DNA of 64,000 nt. It comes from Deroplatys truncata (taxonomy: Eukaryota > Arthropoda > Insecta > Mantodea > Mantidae). The DNA is taken from positions 499,214,190-499,278,189 of the forward strand of contig CM060990.1 in the NCBI GenBank assembly GCA_030765065.1. The letters are read 5' to 3'. The position numbers and the translations under genes were made by a program. Shown here in pieces: positions 10,119 through 20,536 of the stretch. Each line of letters starts with the position of its first letter. The stretch's first letter is position 1. The notes under the pieces were generated by a model. That model ran no database searches, was not told the DNA's origin, and saw only the letters and a program-made list of their open reading frames with translations.

Positions 10119-10325
10119 CTCCATGGTGTAGTGATTACTATGCTAGCTTCTAGTTCCCGAAGTTGCAGGTTGAAACCTGGTGGAGGGCAATGGCCTTTTT
10201 TGGGTGTAAAAATCCTTAGCATGGCTTCCTTCAGAAGGGAAGTAAAGCTGGTGGTAACGTGACATAGATTTATGGTGCGTGAAAGAAACTCAAGCCTGAT
10301 AAAGAGGCCTCTGAGTAAAATTACT
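10119..10325 (+). repeat. tRNA-derived SINE relic
   Basis: A box A-like GGTGTAGTGATTAC (from about 10125) is followed at 10168-10177 by a box B-like GGTTGAAACC, the internal pol III promoter of tRNA-derived SINEs. The body continues with TAGATTTATGGTGCGTGAAAG, a segment whose equivalent (TAGATTTATTAGCATGCAAAG) is in the SINE relic at 63.7 kb. No target-site duplication was pinned down. Confidence 0.6.
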
Positions 10326-11770
10326 GGTCTTTCACACCCAATATAGAATGGGATGCTAAGGACCACAGCAATTAAAGAGTGTCCATAAATAAAACTCTTT
10401 TTTTTTTCCAACTCTGTGCAGTGACAGAAAGGAAATGAAAGCAAAAACACACATACATGTCTACCCTTCTATTTCTAAAATTCTAGAAAGTCCTGAAGTA
10501 GAATATTTGAGGCCAACTTTCTGTTAGCAATATTGTTATGTTTCTTTTGGGTATCATTGAAAAACAAAGGATCCAGAAGTGGGCAGTGGCAACAGTGCAT
10601 ATGATAATACATTATTAAAATATAGATATAGAGCATATTAATACATAGTGATATCAGATAGATAGTGCAGAATCTTTCTGCCACAAACAATATGTAAAGA
10701 ACATTTGATATTTTTAAAACAAATATAAAAGATTTCAAAGTTTTTCCCAGACACCCAGATATGGGGCTAAAAGAAGAACATGTCTGGTAAATGTAGAACA
10801 TCTGATTATCCTATAAGCAGGCAGTGCTAATCTTATTGAGATGAGCATATTGCTTCTTGTATGATACTAGCTTCCTCATAGCATATTAAGACTGTCTTAA
10901 TAGTTACATCTCCTTAAGCAAAGGACATTTCTTAACTGTTCCTATGTTTATAATCAATATTATTTTCAGAAACATGTAAAAACCATTTCAGAATCTATCT
11001 AACCTCACAATACAGTCTCCAAACACCTGATTTTAAATATTAGTGGGGTTCTTTTAAAGGTGTTTAACATTTCTTATGTTGATTAAGGTCCACAGATTGA
11101 CTGTTGAGTTCTGAAATGTAAAAGATCTGTCCTTGAAGCCACAATAAGGGTTTAAAGAAGACCATTGTTTCAAATTCTTCAGTCAGGTGTTGAAATAATA
11201 CATTTATATTTAAAGAGTCACCTTTAACTACATAACTCTCCCATTGAAACATAATTATCATGGGGATAAATATGAGGGAATGTTTCTCATGCATGTGCAT
11301 TTCTATCTTTTGCTACCTGTCATTGTTAGCACAAACTTTGCATATTGCATTTCCTGACACACATGATATAGGGTATGCAATCATATTTTATAATTATTTA
11401 AGCAAACTGTTTAACAAGCTTTAGGAAATGACATCAGCTATGTAATATAAATTCTGTAGATGGATACAAGACAAAAAGGACTTGTCTCCTCTACTAATTA
11501 ATGATGAAATTAACAGCATGAAAACTGTATGAAAAGGGCTATCACTTCCTGTACAAATCTTTATCAGAATATCATTAATTGCCACAGTACCTAAATTTAA
11601 TTAGGAAGGCCATTCATTCATCTGCAACAGAAGCATGTCATATTGAATTATTAAAAATGTATCTGCAAATATAGCAGCATAAAGAACACTTAGAAAAAAA
11701 GTAAGAATATAAACATCATTGCATTGCAGCTATTGATGACAAATGAGCTATGAGTGCAGAGAAGAAATTG
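10326..11770. other. No gene seen; AT-rich
   Basis: Only short frames without recognisable domains. A T11 run lies near 10.40 kb. Confidence 0.45.
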
Positions 11771-11773
11771 TCA

Positions 11774-11935
11774 TAAGTGAAAACAGAGAAAGAAATACAG
11801 AAAGAAAGAAACAAACAAATAGAGACAGACAGAAAGAAAGAAATAATGAACGGACGAGGGAGAGAAAGAAAGAATGAGAGAAAGAAAGAAAGAAACAAAG
11901 AAACAAAGAAAGAAGAAAGAGAGAAAGAAAGTAAT
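11774..11935. repeat. GAAA/GAAAGAAA-rich microsatellite
   Basis: About 160 bases of interrupted (GAAA)n with CAAA and GACA variants. The Phe/Leu/Ser-rich minus-strand frame over it is an artefact of this simple repeat. Confidence 0.9.
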
Positions 11936-12433
11936 GTCCATTAAGGAATTTTAGGTGTTATCATCACATGACTTTCTTTAACTATTTATGTTTAATGGCA
12001 AATCAGCCAGCTCTTCATATAGAATTTTATTTTTTTGTACAATTCATGTTACTTTTGGCAAATATCTGCATAGAAATGGTTTCAGTTAGACAACATTTAC
12101 TTAACTGTACATAGGATGCAAGGAAACAATCTTTATAAAATAAGTTAATATTGCGCTGGTCATGAGTTTATGAAAAACTGAAGAATGGGGTTCTATTTCA
12201 TTATTTAGGATTCATTTTGCAATATAGTTTTTAATTTAAAATTTCTTTAAAATTGTTTCACAAGGTGTTTAAAATGCTTGCATTTCACTAGCATCAGTTA
12301 TTCTTTAAAATCTTAAATTCTATGTAAGCTAAATTGTCAACTCCTGATCTATTAAAATGTTTAAAAATACCTTAAACATTAAATCAACATAGTATCAACA
12401 AATGAGGAATTTATAATTATTTACTTTATTGCC
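11936..12433. other. No gene seen
   Basis: AT-rich, no supportable feature. Confidence 0.45.
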
Positions 12434-12872
12434 TGTTATCTGGGCTCACAAATACCACAACAAACTGTGAGGATGTTTCAGATATTTACTATTTAATAAT
12501 GGAATATAACACAGACTACCACTACTGGAAACATGCTTGTTGAGTGGGAAGACGCAGTGAGCTGCATGCTGAACTGTCCTCTCTGACTGAGGATTTTTCC
12601 AGATTTTCCTCAGGCCTCATAGCTGGTAAATGTTGGCAAGATATCCTAACCAAAGTCCTGGAATTTTTCTTTCCCAAATTTCATTTTCCAATGATCATTT
12701 CATTTCATGTATCATCAGTGTCCTGTCTATGGTGCCATATGTAAAAAAACAGGCATTAAACACTACTAAACTAATCAAAAGCATGCTGGAAAACAATTCA
12801 ACTCTAGTGGCAACATTTGCACAAGAAATAGTAAAATAAAGTGCAAAATATTCAGTTTCCACTCAGAAAAAC
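12434..12872 (-). repeat. Solo Copia LTR (relative of the LTR at 59.8-60.0 kb)
   Basis: The left part (TGTTATCTGGGCTCACAAATA and on) matches the LTR start at 59,792. The right part (CACAAGAAATAGTAAAATAAA to TTCAGTTTCCACT) matches the LTR end near 60.0 kb. About 200 extra bases lie between the matching parts, so this is a longer LTR variant or carries an insertion. No internal Copia sequence adjoins it, as expected after LTR-LTR recombination. Confidence 0.7.
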
Positions 12873-14161
12873 TGCATTACAGTAAATTGAAATCAATCAT
12901 AATTCTTGTAATGAAGGAAGTAGCATACTCCTCATGCAAAACTCACTTTGAAATTCCTGTGACAGAAGCAATGTAGTATGAGAGGGCCAGACCTAAAACA
13001 TCAACTGCCAGCTTTAACTGCAAACCCTGAAGATGAATAACAAATCTTCCATGCAAACTACATGGAAATAATACATCTATTAACCAGCTCAATTGGATTG
13101 TTGCATGGGGTGTGGGGACAGGTGATGCAGATTATGGGTTTATATGTTGTGCGGAGCTTGGGGACAGGGTGCTTCATCTGCCTGCTTAAGAGAATGACAT
13201 GCACATAGTAGATATGGGTGCGAACATGAAGATGAGCTGTTGATTTATTTCGATTGTCTATTAATAAAGTAAAATAAACAAGATTATGAAGACTTTTTTA
13301 AAAATAATTAAATGAAACGGTCTCAATGTGTTCTGACAGTCAGAATGGGTTAAATCCTGTTAATATCATTGAGTTTGTGTTAAATTATTTACCCAAAAAT
13401 GGGCTTTCTTCTACTGGAAATATAAATACACAGGAGGGAAGTAGGCCAATATGTGATTGCATTTTTTTGAAAATAATTATGAATGAGTTCACTGTTGTGA
13501 GGAAATTGATCTCAAGATACATAATGGCAGTGAAAATGGTTCTAGTGATACTGATCATGGCAATCATTCTCAGACTGCAGGTGATGTTGTGGGCCTGAGT
13601 TCAATACCACAGTCTGAATCACAAGAGTCCAGTAATGCAAGTCAGTCAACCTGCAAATATTCTGGTTCCAATTATGTTGCTGGTCTGGTAAAAACATAAA
13701 ACTAAGTGTAAGCAATGACTAAAAGGGGAAAGCTGTGAATTTGTGGCTGAGTGAAGGTAGTAAGAAGCGATGTTCCTTACTGGAAGTCCACAGAAACATC
13801 AGAACAACAACTTTATTTGCAGAGGTGCCCAGTATATCTCTTGATCCCTTGGAGCATAAAACAGTAATTTTAATAAACTGTTCTCTTGTTTCATTGAAGC
13901 TGGAAGATCTAACTAAAATGTGAGGATGAAGACTTGTGTCTATGCGCTTTGGAAATTTCATGAGGACTAGGTACTGAAAATAAGGATTTCTATGCATCCC
14001 ATGTTTGGATAAGTCATTTCAAGAAAGAACACAAAATTAGAAGCAGGAAAATAATAAAAATTGTATCTGCTCCTATGTTCAAGATGTAACACAAGTGCGT
14101 ACGGATGGCACTGGAATTCCTTGAAACTCCTCAGGGTGATTTATCAATTACACTCCTTCCT
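12873..14161. other. No clear gene; possible SINE-like scrap near 13.57-13.66 kb
   Basis: Short frames at 13.33-13.60 and 13.72-14.00 kb show no domain. GGCCTGAGTTCAATACCAC near 13.59 kb resembles a pol III box B but has no convincing box A, so I do not call it. Confidence 0.4.
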
Positions 14162-15635
14162 CTATTTGTAATACAGATCAAAGCAGGTTTGAACAAGAAA
14201 TGTGATCAAAATGAAATCTACCTTTTGCTGGGGAGAAACATACTCACTTGTTTGCATTGACGCATTTGCCACAAGGGCTAAGCCAGGTGAAAGTAAATTA
14301 CCAGCACACAAACATGACCAAGGCACTACTTGCGCCCTTGGGAATTCAGGATGAGACAGTGTAGGAAGTGTTGTGTAATTGGATTCTAGGATTGAGGTGT
14401 GGTTATCTGTGCTTCCAACGTCCTCGATGGTGAGTAGTTGGAGCTTCCTGTATGGACACCATAGGGGTTCATCATGGTGTTCGGGAAGTCTGTTGGTTAG
14501 GACGTCATCCACTGTCGTCTGGAGGGCTGCTATCTCCTCCCTGATGAGCCTTCTGACTTTCAAGAAATGCTCGTGGAAGTAGTTTGGCAGTGCAACAGGC
14601 CAGGAATTTTTGGTACTAATTTTGCAGTGAAGAATATGGTTGCGCAGTCCTCTTGAAGTTCAGTCATTACCTCCTACAGGAGGCCCAGTTTAGTGGTAAT
14701 GTTCAGTAGCTCCGCCTGCACATCCTCCAGTTTCTGCAGGATCTCAGCGGAGGGTTCCGTTGACCTATGGTTAGTTGAGACGGTTTCCAGCGTGTCTTCT
14801 ACTGCAGGATGCCCGTCCTGCTCGACGCGGTCATGCTGCAGTGATAACTGCGGCTGCCGTGCAGGCATGTTGCCTTCTGCTGCGACGGTGTGGAGCGACT
14901 GCGTGGATATAGCGGACAACAGGCTTGTCCGGTCAAGTGGTCGTGTCCCCAGCAGGTTGCGCAGAAGCAGCTGCGACGCGTTAAATCGTGCTGCTGGCAG
15001 ACAGACGTCAGATTGGGTGCCCCACAGTAGTGGTAACGTAGCGGAGCAGTGCATCCTAACTCCGTGTGCCCGTAAAGGCAACAGCGTCGGCAGGGCGGTG
15101 TCCAGGTTGAGCGTCTTGGCTCGATCTTCAGGCATTTGCCCAAGAAGTGCAGGCCGTCATAGAGAGCAGCGTCGTAATGTGTCTTGTCCCTGAAGGCAAG
15201 GCGCACGAGCAGTGTAAGGCCGTTTCGTGACTGGATTCTGGTGGCCTTCAGAGTTGAGGACCAGAATTGTTGGACGGAACTCAGAAGAATCTGCGTCCGT
15301 AGCTACTGGTGAACGCCCACAACCACAGCACTGAAATTACCAAAGCGCTGGGTTTGGCTCTCTCCAGGCGAAGCAGCGTCGAGAGGTGATCTGTCGTCAG
15401 GGATTTCAGGGTGATACGAGGAGTCCAGTCCTCGCAGAGAAGTATTCTCCGGTGCCAGAGAATCAGGTGTTGGCGGCGGGCTGCCTGTACCAGCTGCGAC
15501 GGTGTGCTTGGCTGTTGCCAGTTCGGCTTCATCGATGGAAGTCTCTGCTGCTGCTGCAGCTCTGCGTTACTTTCTTCTAGCCATGGTGAGAAGAGCTCCT
15601 ATCTGCTCGAAGGATCGAGGCGAAGTCGCGGAGAC
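14162..15635 (-). pseudogene. Gag-only retrotransposon unit C, ORF1 and part of 3' UTR
   Basis: The 5' end (GTCTCCGCG at about 15,635) directly follows the A6 tail of block M4. The ATG is at 15,584 and there is a TAA within the first few codons. The body then shows an RRM-like part, VRLAFRDKTHYDAALYDGL, and the zinc knuckles CRRCCLYGHTELGC and HYCG (about 15.10-15.03 kb). A frameshifted C-terminal coiled coil follows (ELLNITTKLGLL, about 14.70 kb, then VRRLIREEIAALQTTVDDVL near 14.53 kb). The 3' UTR block at about 14.36-14.27 kb matches units A and B, but similarity then stops and there is no M block, so the 3' end is lost. Confidence 0.75.
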
Positions 15636-15751
15636 TTTTTTCGAGTGGTGGAGAAAATGATTTAGTTACTACCTCAGTCCCAATGGGAGTTGGGATTGGG
15701 AGTCTGGGACTCACCAAAAGTCAGCATACCCACTATAAACTCCTCCACCGG
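15636..15751 (-). repeat. 3' structured block M4 with A6 tail
   Basis: Block copy at 15642-15751. In the minus sense it ends CCACTCG followed by AAAAAA and the first base of unit C. Several hairpin positions differ from M5, in part as compensating pairs (plus strand CTCAGTCCCAATGGGAG TTGGGATTGGG). Confidence 0.85.
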
Positions 15752-17548
15752 AAGGAAAATGGAAGAAGGAAAAAGAGAAATTCATGTGTGATCGTGCGGC
15801 TGCACCGTTGTTGCACCAGCGTATTCAAAGGTATGCATATATTGGCCGGCCACGAGGGCCTAAGCCAGGTGAAAGTATGGTGCCAGGACGCAAGCATGAC
15901 CGAGGCCCTGCTTGCACCCTTGGGAATTCCGGGGTGAGGTGTGAAGGAAAATTATGAGAGGGATAGTGTGGCAGTAGGCAAGCTGCACGAAACCCAACTT
16001 GCCGCCGCGATGAGTGAAGTGAGTGCTGTTCAGTAGATCCTAGCATGACTAACGTGGCGTCTGGGCGCTGAGTCCAGCCAGTCCAGTGGACTGGTTGGTG
16101 AAGCTTCCTAACGAAGCCGAGAAGTTCATCTTTGACACTTCTTTGTATTGAGGTGTTGAGTCCGCCGATGAGACCATGGAACTCCGCACTCTTCAGAGTG
16201 TTCTGTAGCTGTGCTGTGGAAATTTGGATGTAGTTGTTGGCTTCGGTCTGGAGCTCTCGAAGCCCCTCGACTGAGGCCTCAAGGGCTCCCAGTCGCGTGG
16301 GTCTGTCATCGCTTCCATCTTCCGCGTCATCTGGTTTGACGAGATGACACTCGATGCATGCCAACTTGCGCTGGACCGATGCGAGAATCCCGTCATGACA
16401 TTGGAGATTCACGATCTGCTTTGAGAGGGCGCTGATTGCTCTGGCCGAGGTGCGCTGCTTGGACTCCACTGCCGCAAGGCACGTGTTGGTGGCGCAGCGT
16501 AACTCAGCCAAGCGAGAGATGAAGTCTTGGAACGTTGCCGGCATTGCAAACAGAGTGGCTTGCGGATCTTGTTGTGTTGTAGAGACAGGAGCTGTTGGTT
16601 GAGGCTTGGCCCTTCCACGGGGTGGCGTCGACGTAGGCGGAGGCAGTTGAATGGCCGTTGGTACCATAGATGATCCAGTTGGTTGTTTGCTCCGTGGGTA
16701 CAGGGGGCATTGAGCCTGCCCTGTGAAGTGCGTATGCCCGGAGCACGTGGCGCAGAATCGGCGACGTCAGCGGAGGTCGTGGGCGTTACAGTTTGCTGTG
16801 AGACAACCTGCCCCGCAGTAATGGCACCGAGGTGCAGCGTTGCATACCTCCGCTGTGTGTCCGAAGGCACAACAGCGGCTGCAGGGTGCCGGACTTAGAC
16901 TCCTGCCGGCTTCGATACGCAAACACTGCCCAAGCAGAGGCAGGCTTGATCCCAAGGCCACGTAAGCGTCCGAGGAGGAACCCAGATGGAGTCGTACCAG
17001 CGGCGTTGGCCCTCTGTTTCACGTTATTCGGGAGGCCCGAATTGCAGAGCGCCAGTGGTGTTTTGCAGCTTCCGGCACGAAGTGCGCCGGAAGATATCTA
17101 GGAACTCCAAGATGACAACACTGTGGCGTCCATTTGAAGGAGGGTGCGTATGCGGTGACAGTGGACTCGCCTCCGCGGGCGGAGGTAATCCGGCGGCATT
17201 CGGTGGCGTTGTACAGCCCTGTGTAGGAGTAGCAGGGCTGGTGGAAGCTGTGGTACTAGAAGATCAGGCACCGGCGGGGCAATGTTGTGACGGGGCAAAG
17301 CAGTGGCCGAAGCGTAGCTAGGCCAAGGCGGAGGTGGAGGCGAAGCAGCCCGTGCGGCGGATGCCAGGTGAGCTGCCGGCGAGACGGCGGTGTCTGCGGC
17401 CGAAGTCGGCTGGAGAGCGGTGAACCTCTCAGCGGTAGCTGGGAAAGCAGCGGTTAGACGATTTCTTCTCTTCTCCATTTCGGCGAATCTCAGCGAAGCG
17501 TAGAGATGTTGCCTCTACGGAGTCTCGAAGAGAAATCTTCGCGGAGAC
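15642..17548 (-). mobile_element. Gag-only non-LTR retrotransposon unit B (full length, about 1.9 kb)
   Basis: It runs from GTCTCCGCG at 17,548 to block M4 at 15,642. It lies head to tail between unit A (whose block M5 and A6 tail touch its 5' end) and unit C. No LTRs and no RT/EN are present. The internal order is a 5' UTR of about 70 bases, ORF1, a 3' UTR with the shared GCCTCGGTCATGCTTGCG block, then M4. Confidence 0.8.
15825..17478 (-). pseudogene. ORF1 gag-like protein of unit B
   Basis: ATG at 17,478 (MEKRRNR). The first 126 codons are basic then Pro/Ala-rich. After a frameshift near 17.1 kb the main frame gives SLPLLGQCLRIEAG, the knuckles CSRCCAFGHTAEVC and CHYCGAGC (about 16.89-16.81 kb), an in-frame TGA at about 16,767, and then an open 280-codon stretch with LAELRCATNTCLAAVE and LRELQTEANNYIQ, a predicted coiled coil for multimerisation. 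The open frame runs on into what is 3' UTR in the sister units, so the true end is probably near 16.0 kb. Closest in form to Jockey/R1-type gag proteins. Confidence 0.78.
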
Positions 17549-17665
17549 TTTTTTCGAGTGGAGGAGAAAGTGATTTAATCACTAACCTCAGTCCCGATGG
17601 GAGTCGGGACTGAGAGTGTTGGACTCACCAATAGTTGGCATACCCACTAAAAACTCCTCCACCGG
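17549..17665 (-). repeat. 3' structured block M5 with A6 tail (best-preserved copy)
   Basis: On the plus strand GTGGAGGAG at 17558-17566 pairs with CTCCTCCAC at 17654-17662. A perfect 11-bp hairpin with a 6-base loop spans 17587-17614 (CTCAGTCCCGA arm), and AGTGATTTAATCACT at 17569-17583 is a 7-bp palindrome around one base. Block and tail join unit A to unit B with no spacer. Confidence 0.9.
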
Positions 17666-19421
17666 AAGGAAAATAAAGGAAGGAAAAAGGGGAATTCATG
17701 GGTGATAGTGAGGCTGTACCGCTGTTGCACCAGCGTATTTAGTGGTATGTGTATATAGCTGGCCACGAGGACCTAATCCAGTTCAAGAAAGGTGCCAGGA
17801 CGCAAGCATGACCGAGGCCCTGCTTGCGCCCTTCGGAATTCGAAGGTGATTTGCAAAGGAAAATTATGAGAGGGATAGTGTGGCGGTAGGCAAGCTGGGC
17901 GAGGCACGGCGTGCCACCGCGGTGAGTGGAGTGTGATACTGTTTAGTGCTACTTAGGGTAACTAACGCGGCCTCTGGGTGCTGCGTCCGGCCAGTCCGGT
18001 GGATCGGTGTCTAGAAGCTTCCTAAGGAGGCGGAGTTCTTCTTTGAAGATTCTTCTTATTGTGAGGCTGAGTGTGGTCATGTCACCATGGAACTCGACGT
18101 ACTTTAAAGTGTGCTGTAGTTCTGTTGTGGGTTTGGAGATGTAGTTGTTGGCTTCGGTCTGGAGCTCTCGAAGCACCGCAAATGAAGCCTGAAGGGCTCC
18201 AAGTCGCGTGGGTTGGTCGTCGCTTCCATCTTCGGCGTCGTTTGGTTCGACGAGAGGGCCCTTGATGCGTTCCAGCTTGAGGATCCCATCATAATCTTGG
18301 AGGTGCGCGATCTGCCTTGACAGGGCGCCGATTGCTCTGGCCGAGGTCCACTGCTTGGCCTCGACGGCCGCAAGGCGCGTGTTGGTTGCACAGCGTAACT
18401 CAGCCCTGCGAGAGGCGAGGTCCTGGAAGGTGGCCTGCATTGCAGACAGAGTGGCATGCAGATCCGGTTGTGTAGAACCAGGAGCTGTTGGTTGAGGCTT
18501 GGCCCTCACACGGGAGTCGTCGGCGGAGGCAGTTGTATGATCGTCGTCAGTGTATCTGACCTAGTTGGTTGTCTGCTCCGGGGGTAAAGGAGACATTGAG
18601 CCTGCCCTGTAAAGTGCGTCTGCCCGGAGCAGGTGGCGCAGAATCGGCGACGTCGGCGGAGGTCGTGGGCAATGCAGTTTGCTGTGAGACAACCTGCCTC
18701 GCAGTAATGGCACCGAGGTGCAGCGTCGCATGCCTGCGCTGTGTGACCGAAGGCACAACAGCGTCGGCAGGGTGCCGGGCGTTGACTCTTGCTGGCCTGG
18801 ACACGCAAACACTGCCCAAGCAGAGGCAGGCTTAATCCCAAGGCCGCCTGAGCGTCCTAGCCGGAACCCAGATGGAGGCATACCAGCGGCGTTGCCCTCT
18901 GTTTGAAGTTATTCGGGAGGCCCGAATAGCAGAGAGCCAGTGGTGCTTCGCAGCTTCCAGCACGAAGTGCACTGGAAGGTCTCTCGTCACTCCACAGATG
19001 ACTACACTGTGGCGGCCATCTGACGGATGGTGCGTCTATGGTGGCAGTGGACTCACCAGTGTAGGTAAGCCGGCGGCAGTCTGTGGCGTCGTACAGCCCT
19101 GTGTAGGAGTAACAGAGCTAGAGGCAAGCTGTGGTGCTGGAGGTTTCAGGCTCCGGCGTTACAATGATGTGAATGGGCGAAGCAGCGGCCGAAGCGTAGC
19201 TAGGCCCAGTCAGCGGTGGAGGCGCAGCAGCCTTCCTGGTGGATACTGGTGGAGATGTCAGCGAGCCGGCGGTTTCTGCGGCCGGAGTAGTCTGGAGAGC
19301 GGTGAGCTTCTCAGCGGTAGCCGGGGAAGCAGCGGTGGTTCCTTCAGCGGCTTGACGTTTTCTTCTCTTCCCCGTTTCGTCGAATCTCGGCGAAGCGTAG
19401 AGATGTTACCTCTGCGGAGAC
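17555..19421 (-). mobile_element. Gag-only non-LTR retrotransposon unit A (array head)
   Basis: This is the most upstream unit of the 14-19 kb array. From 19,421 (GTCTCCGC, the same start as units B and C) it runs through ORF1 and the 3' UTR to block M5. Unlike B and C it has no M block upstream. Instead a TATATAA and a CCAAT motif lie upstream of its 5' end. Confidence 0.75.
17949..19375 (-). pseudogene. ORF1 gag-like protein of unit A (start codon lost)
   Basis: The position of the family ATG holds ACG (19375-19373), then GKRRKRQA-like basic residues. Frameshifts follow. SLPLLGQCLRVQAS and the zinc knuckles CRRCCAFGHTAQAC and CHYCEAGC lie at about 18.78-18.69 kb, then RRRRRFCATCSGQTHFTGQAQC. 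A frame change near 18.51 kb leads to a C-terminal coiled coil ending at 17,949 with LRELQTEANNYI shared with unit B. It is an RNA-binding gag-like protein by family; this copy is inactive. Confidence 0.75.
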
Positions 19422-19495
19422 CGGAGAATGGCGCTCTTATATAGTGGGGGTAGGCATGGCTTACTTGAGTTCCTGCCCAGTGATTGGCTCGCGTC
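19421..19495 (-). promoter_or_regulatory. Candidate TATA/CCAAT promoter of unit A
   Basis: On the minus strand TATATAA (19443-19437) lies 22 bases before the G at 19,421 that is also the first base of units B and C after their neighbours' A tails. GCGAGCCAATCA (19492-19481) sits about 38 bases further up. The coincidence of the unit 5' ends with the expected start site suggests a pol II start here; this is inferred from spacing only. Confidence 0.45.
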
Positions 19496-19554
19496 TCTAG
19501 GATTGGGTGGGTTTGGTGAAATAGCGGAGAAGAACTCTTTCAGTAAGTGTTCTA

Positions 19555-19810
19555 AATAGTTGATAGCAGAGGCGATTAGTTCCATAACGGCAGACGACTG
19601 GAAAAAAGCAGTTGAGAAGACAAACAGAATAGCCGATGACTACTGGGAGAAGGATAGGTTAATAGAGCAAGAAGTTGAGAAGATGATAATTTCCATAGGA
19701 ATGATGATAGTGATGATAGTGATAGTGATGCAAATAGTGAAGCTTTTCTAAGTGATGCTTCAACATACACGGCTGATGAACTGTCTGGGATTGTACCTAT
19801 AACACTTTAA
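19555..19810 (+). pseudogene. C-terminal fragment of a Tc1/mariner-superfamily transposase
   Basis: The frame gives ITADDWKKAVEKTNRIADDYW and then an acidic Ser/Asp tail. The transposase relic at 29.9-31.4 kb ends the same way (W..V..HVE*IE..Y, then an acidic Asp/Ser tail), so this is the end of a related DDE transposase. The DDE core is absent. Confidence 0.6.
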
Positions 19811-19849
19811 TCCCTTTAATTTCCCCTAGGTACGTTAATACAGTACTAC

Positions 19850-20173
19850 TATTTATGTTGCCTTCCCTTGGGGCCTCATCGTGGGGATTCGAGAGCTTGA
19901 AACAACCACCAACAACTCCATCAACCAGAACTTCACCGACACTTCAACCACCTACAGGAAGGCTATTCCCTCATCCGAAACTTCCTAGAATCCTAAGTAA
20001 TGCCACACCCCCTTCAATCCGCGATACCGCTGCAAACCTTCTCCTTTCCAACACCGGTGGAGGAGTTTTTAGTGGGTATGCCAATTCATTGGTGAGTCCC
20101 ACACTCCCAGTTCCGACTCCCATCGTGGTTGAGGCTAGTGATTAAATCATTTTCTCCTCCACTCGAAAAAAAA
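19850..20173 (+). mobile_element. 5'-truncated gag-only element ending in block M6 and A8
   Basis: The start encodes a remnant of the gag C-terminus (IRELETTTNNSI, compare LRELQTEANNYI of unit A). The sequence then reaches block M6 (20054-20165: CCGGTGGAGGAG to TCCTCCACTCG) and an A8 tail at 20166-20173. Orientation is opposite to the neighbouring array. No clear target-site duplication was found. Confidence 0.7.
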
Positions 20174-20536
20174 TCCGGGACATTTTTTGCATAACGCCTG
20201 TCATTATTAAACTAATATGATATTGTATTACTAATAGCGCCATAGAGTATCTAAACGTATATAAATAAATAGCATTTTGTTTAGTTTAACATACTGATGC
20301 AGTTAATTCGTCGTGTTATATCACCACAGTGGTCCATTTGCATGTTAGCGTTGACTGTACGTTAGCCACCCGACCCGTTAGCTTGCGATACCAGGAAAGC
20401 ACCGATCGCAGCGCTACGACAACACCAAGGCCAATACGCTTGCACGCTTTGCCAGGTAGTATTTGGCTCTGTCTTTTTCTTCTTCTAGTTCTCTACTTTC
20501 TATAAGATATCCCAGATGATGAAAGTTGTTATGTAT
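20174..20536. other. Left flank of the Maverick; no gene and no recognisable inverted repeat
   Basis: I looked for a terminal inverted repeat starting with AG (Maverick style) here and for its complement around 39-43 kb and did not find one. Confidence 0.4.

Noticed and set aside
11716..11898. Open frame rich in Phe, Leu and Ser on the minus strand
   Set aside because: It is the translation of the GAAA-rich simple repeat.
13570..13660. SINE-like box B near 13.59 kb
   Set aside because: No matching box A at the right distance and no shared SINE body.
17555..17665. Block M as a known self-cleaving ribozyme (hammerhead or HDV-like, as in R2)
   Set aside because: I looked for CTGATGA...GAAA and for the HDV-type nested pseudoknot on both strands and did not find them. 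Only plain helices can be supported.
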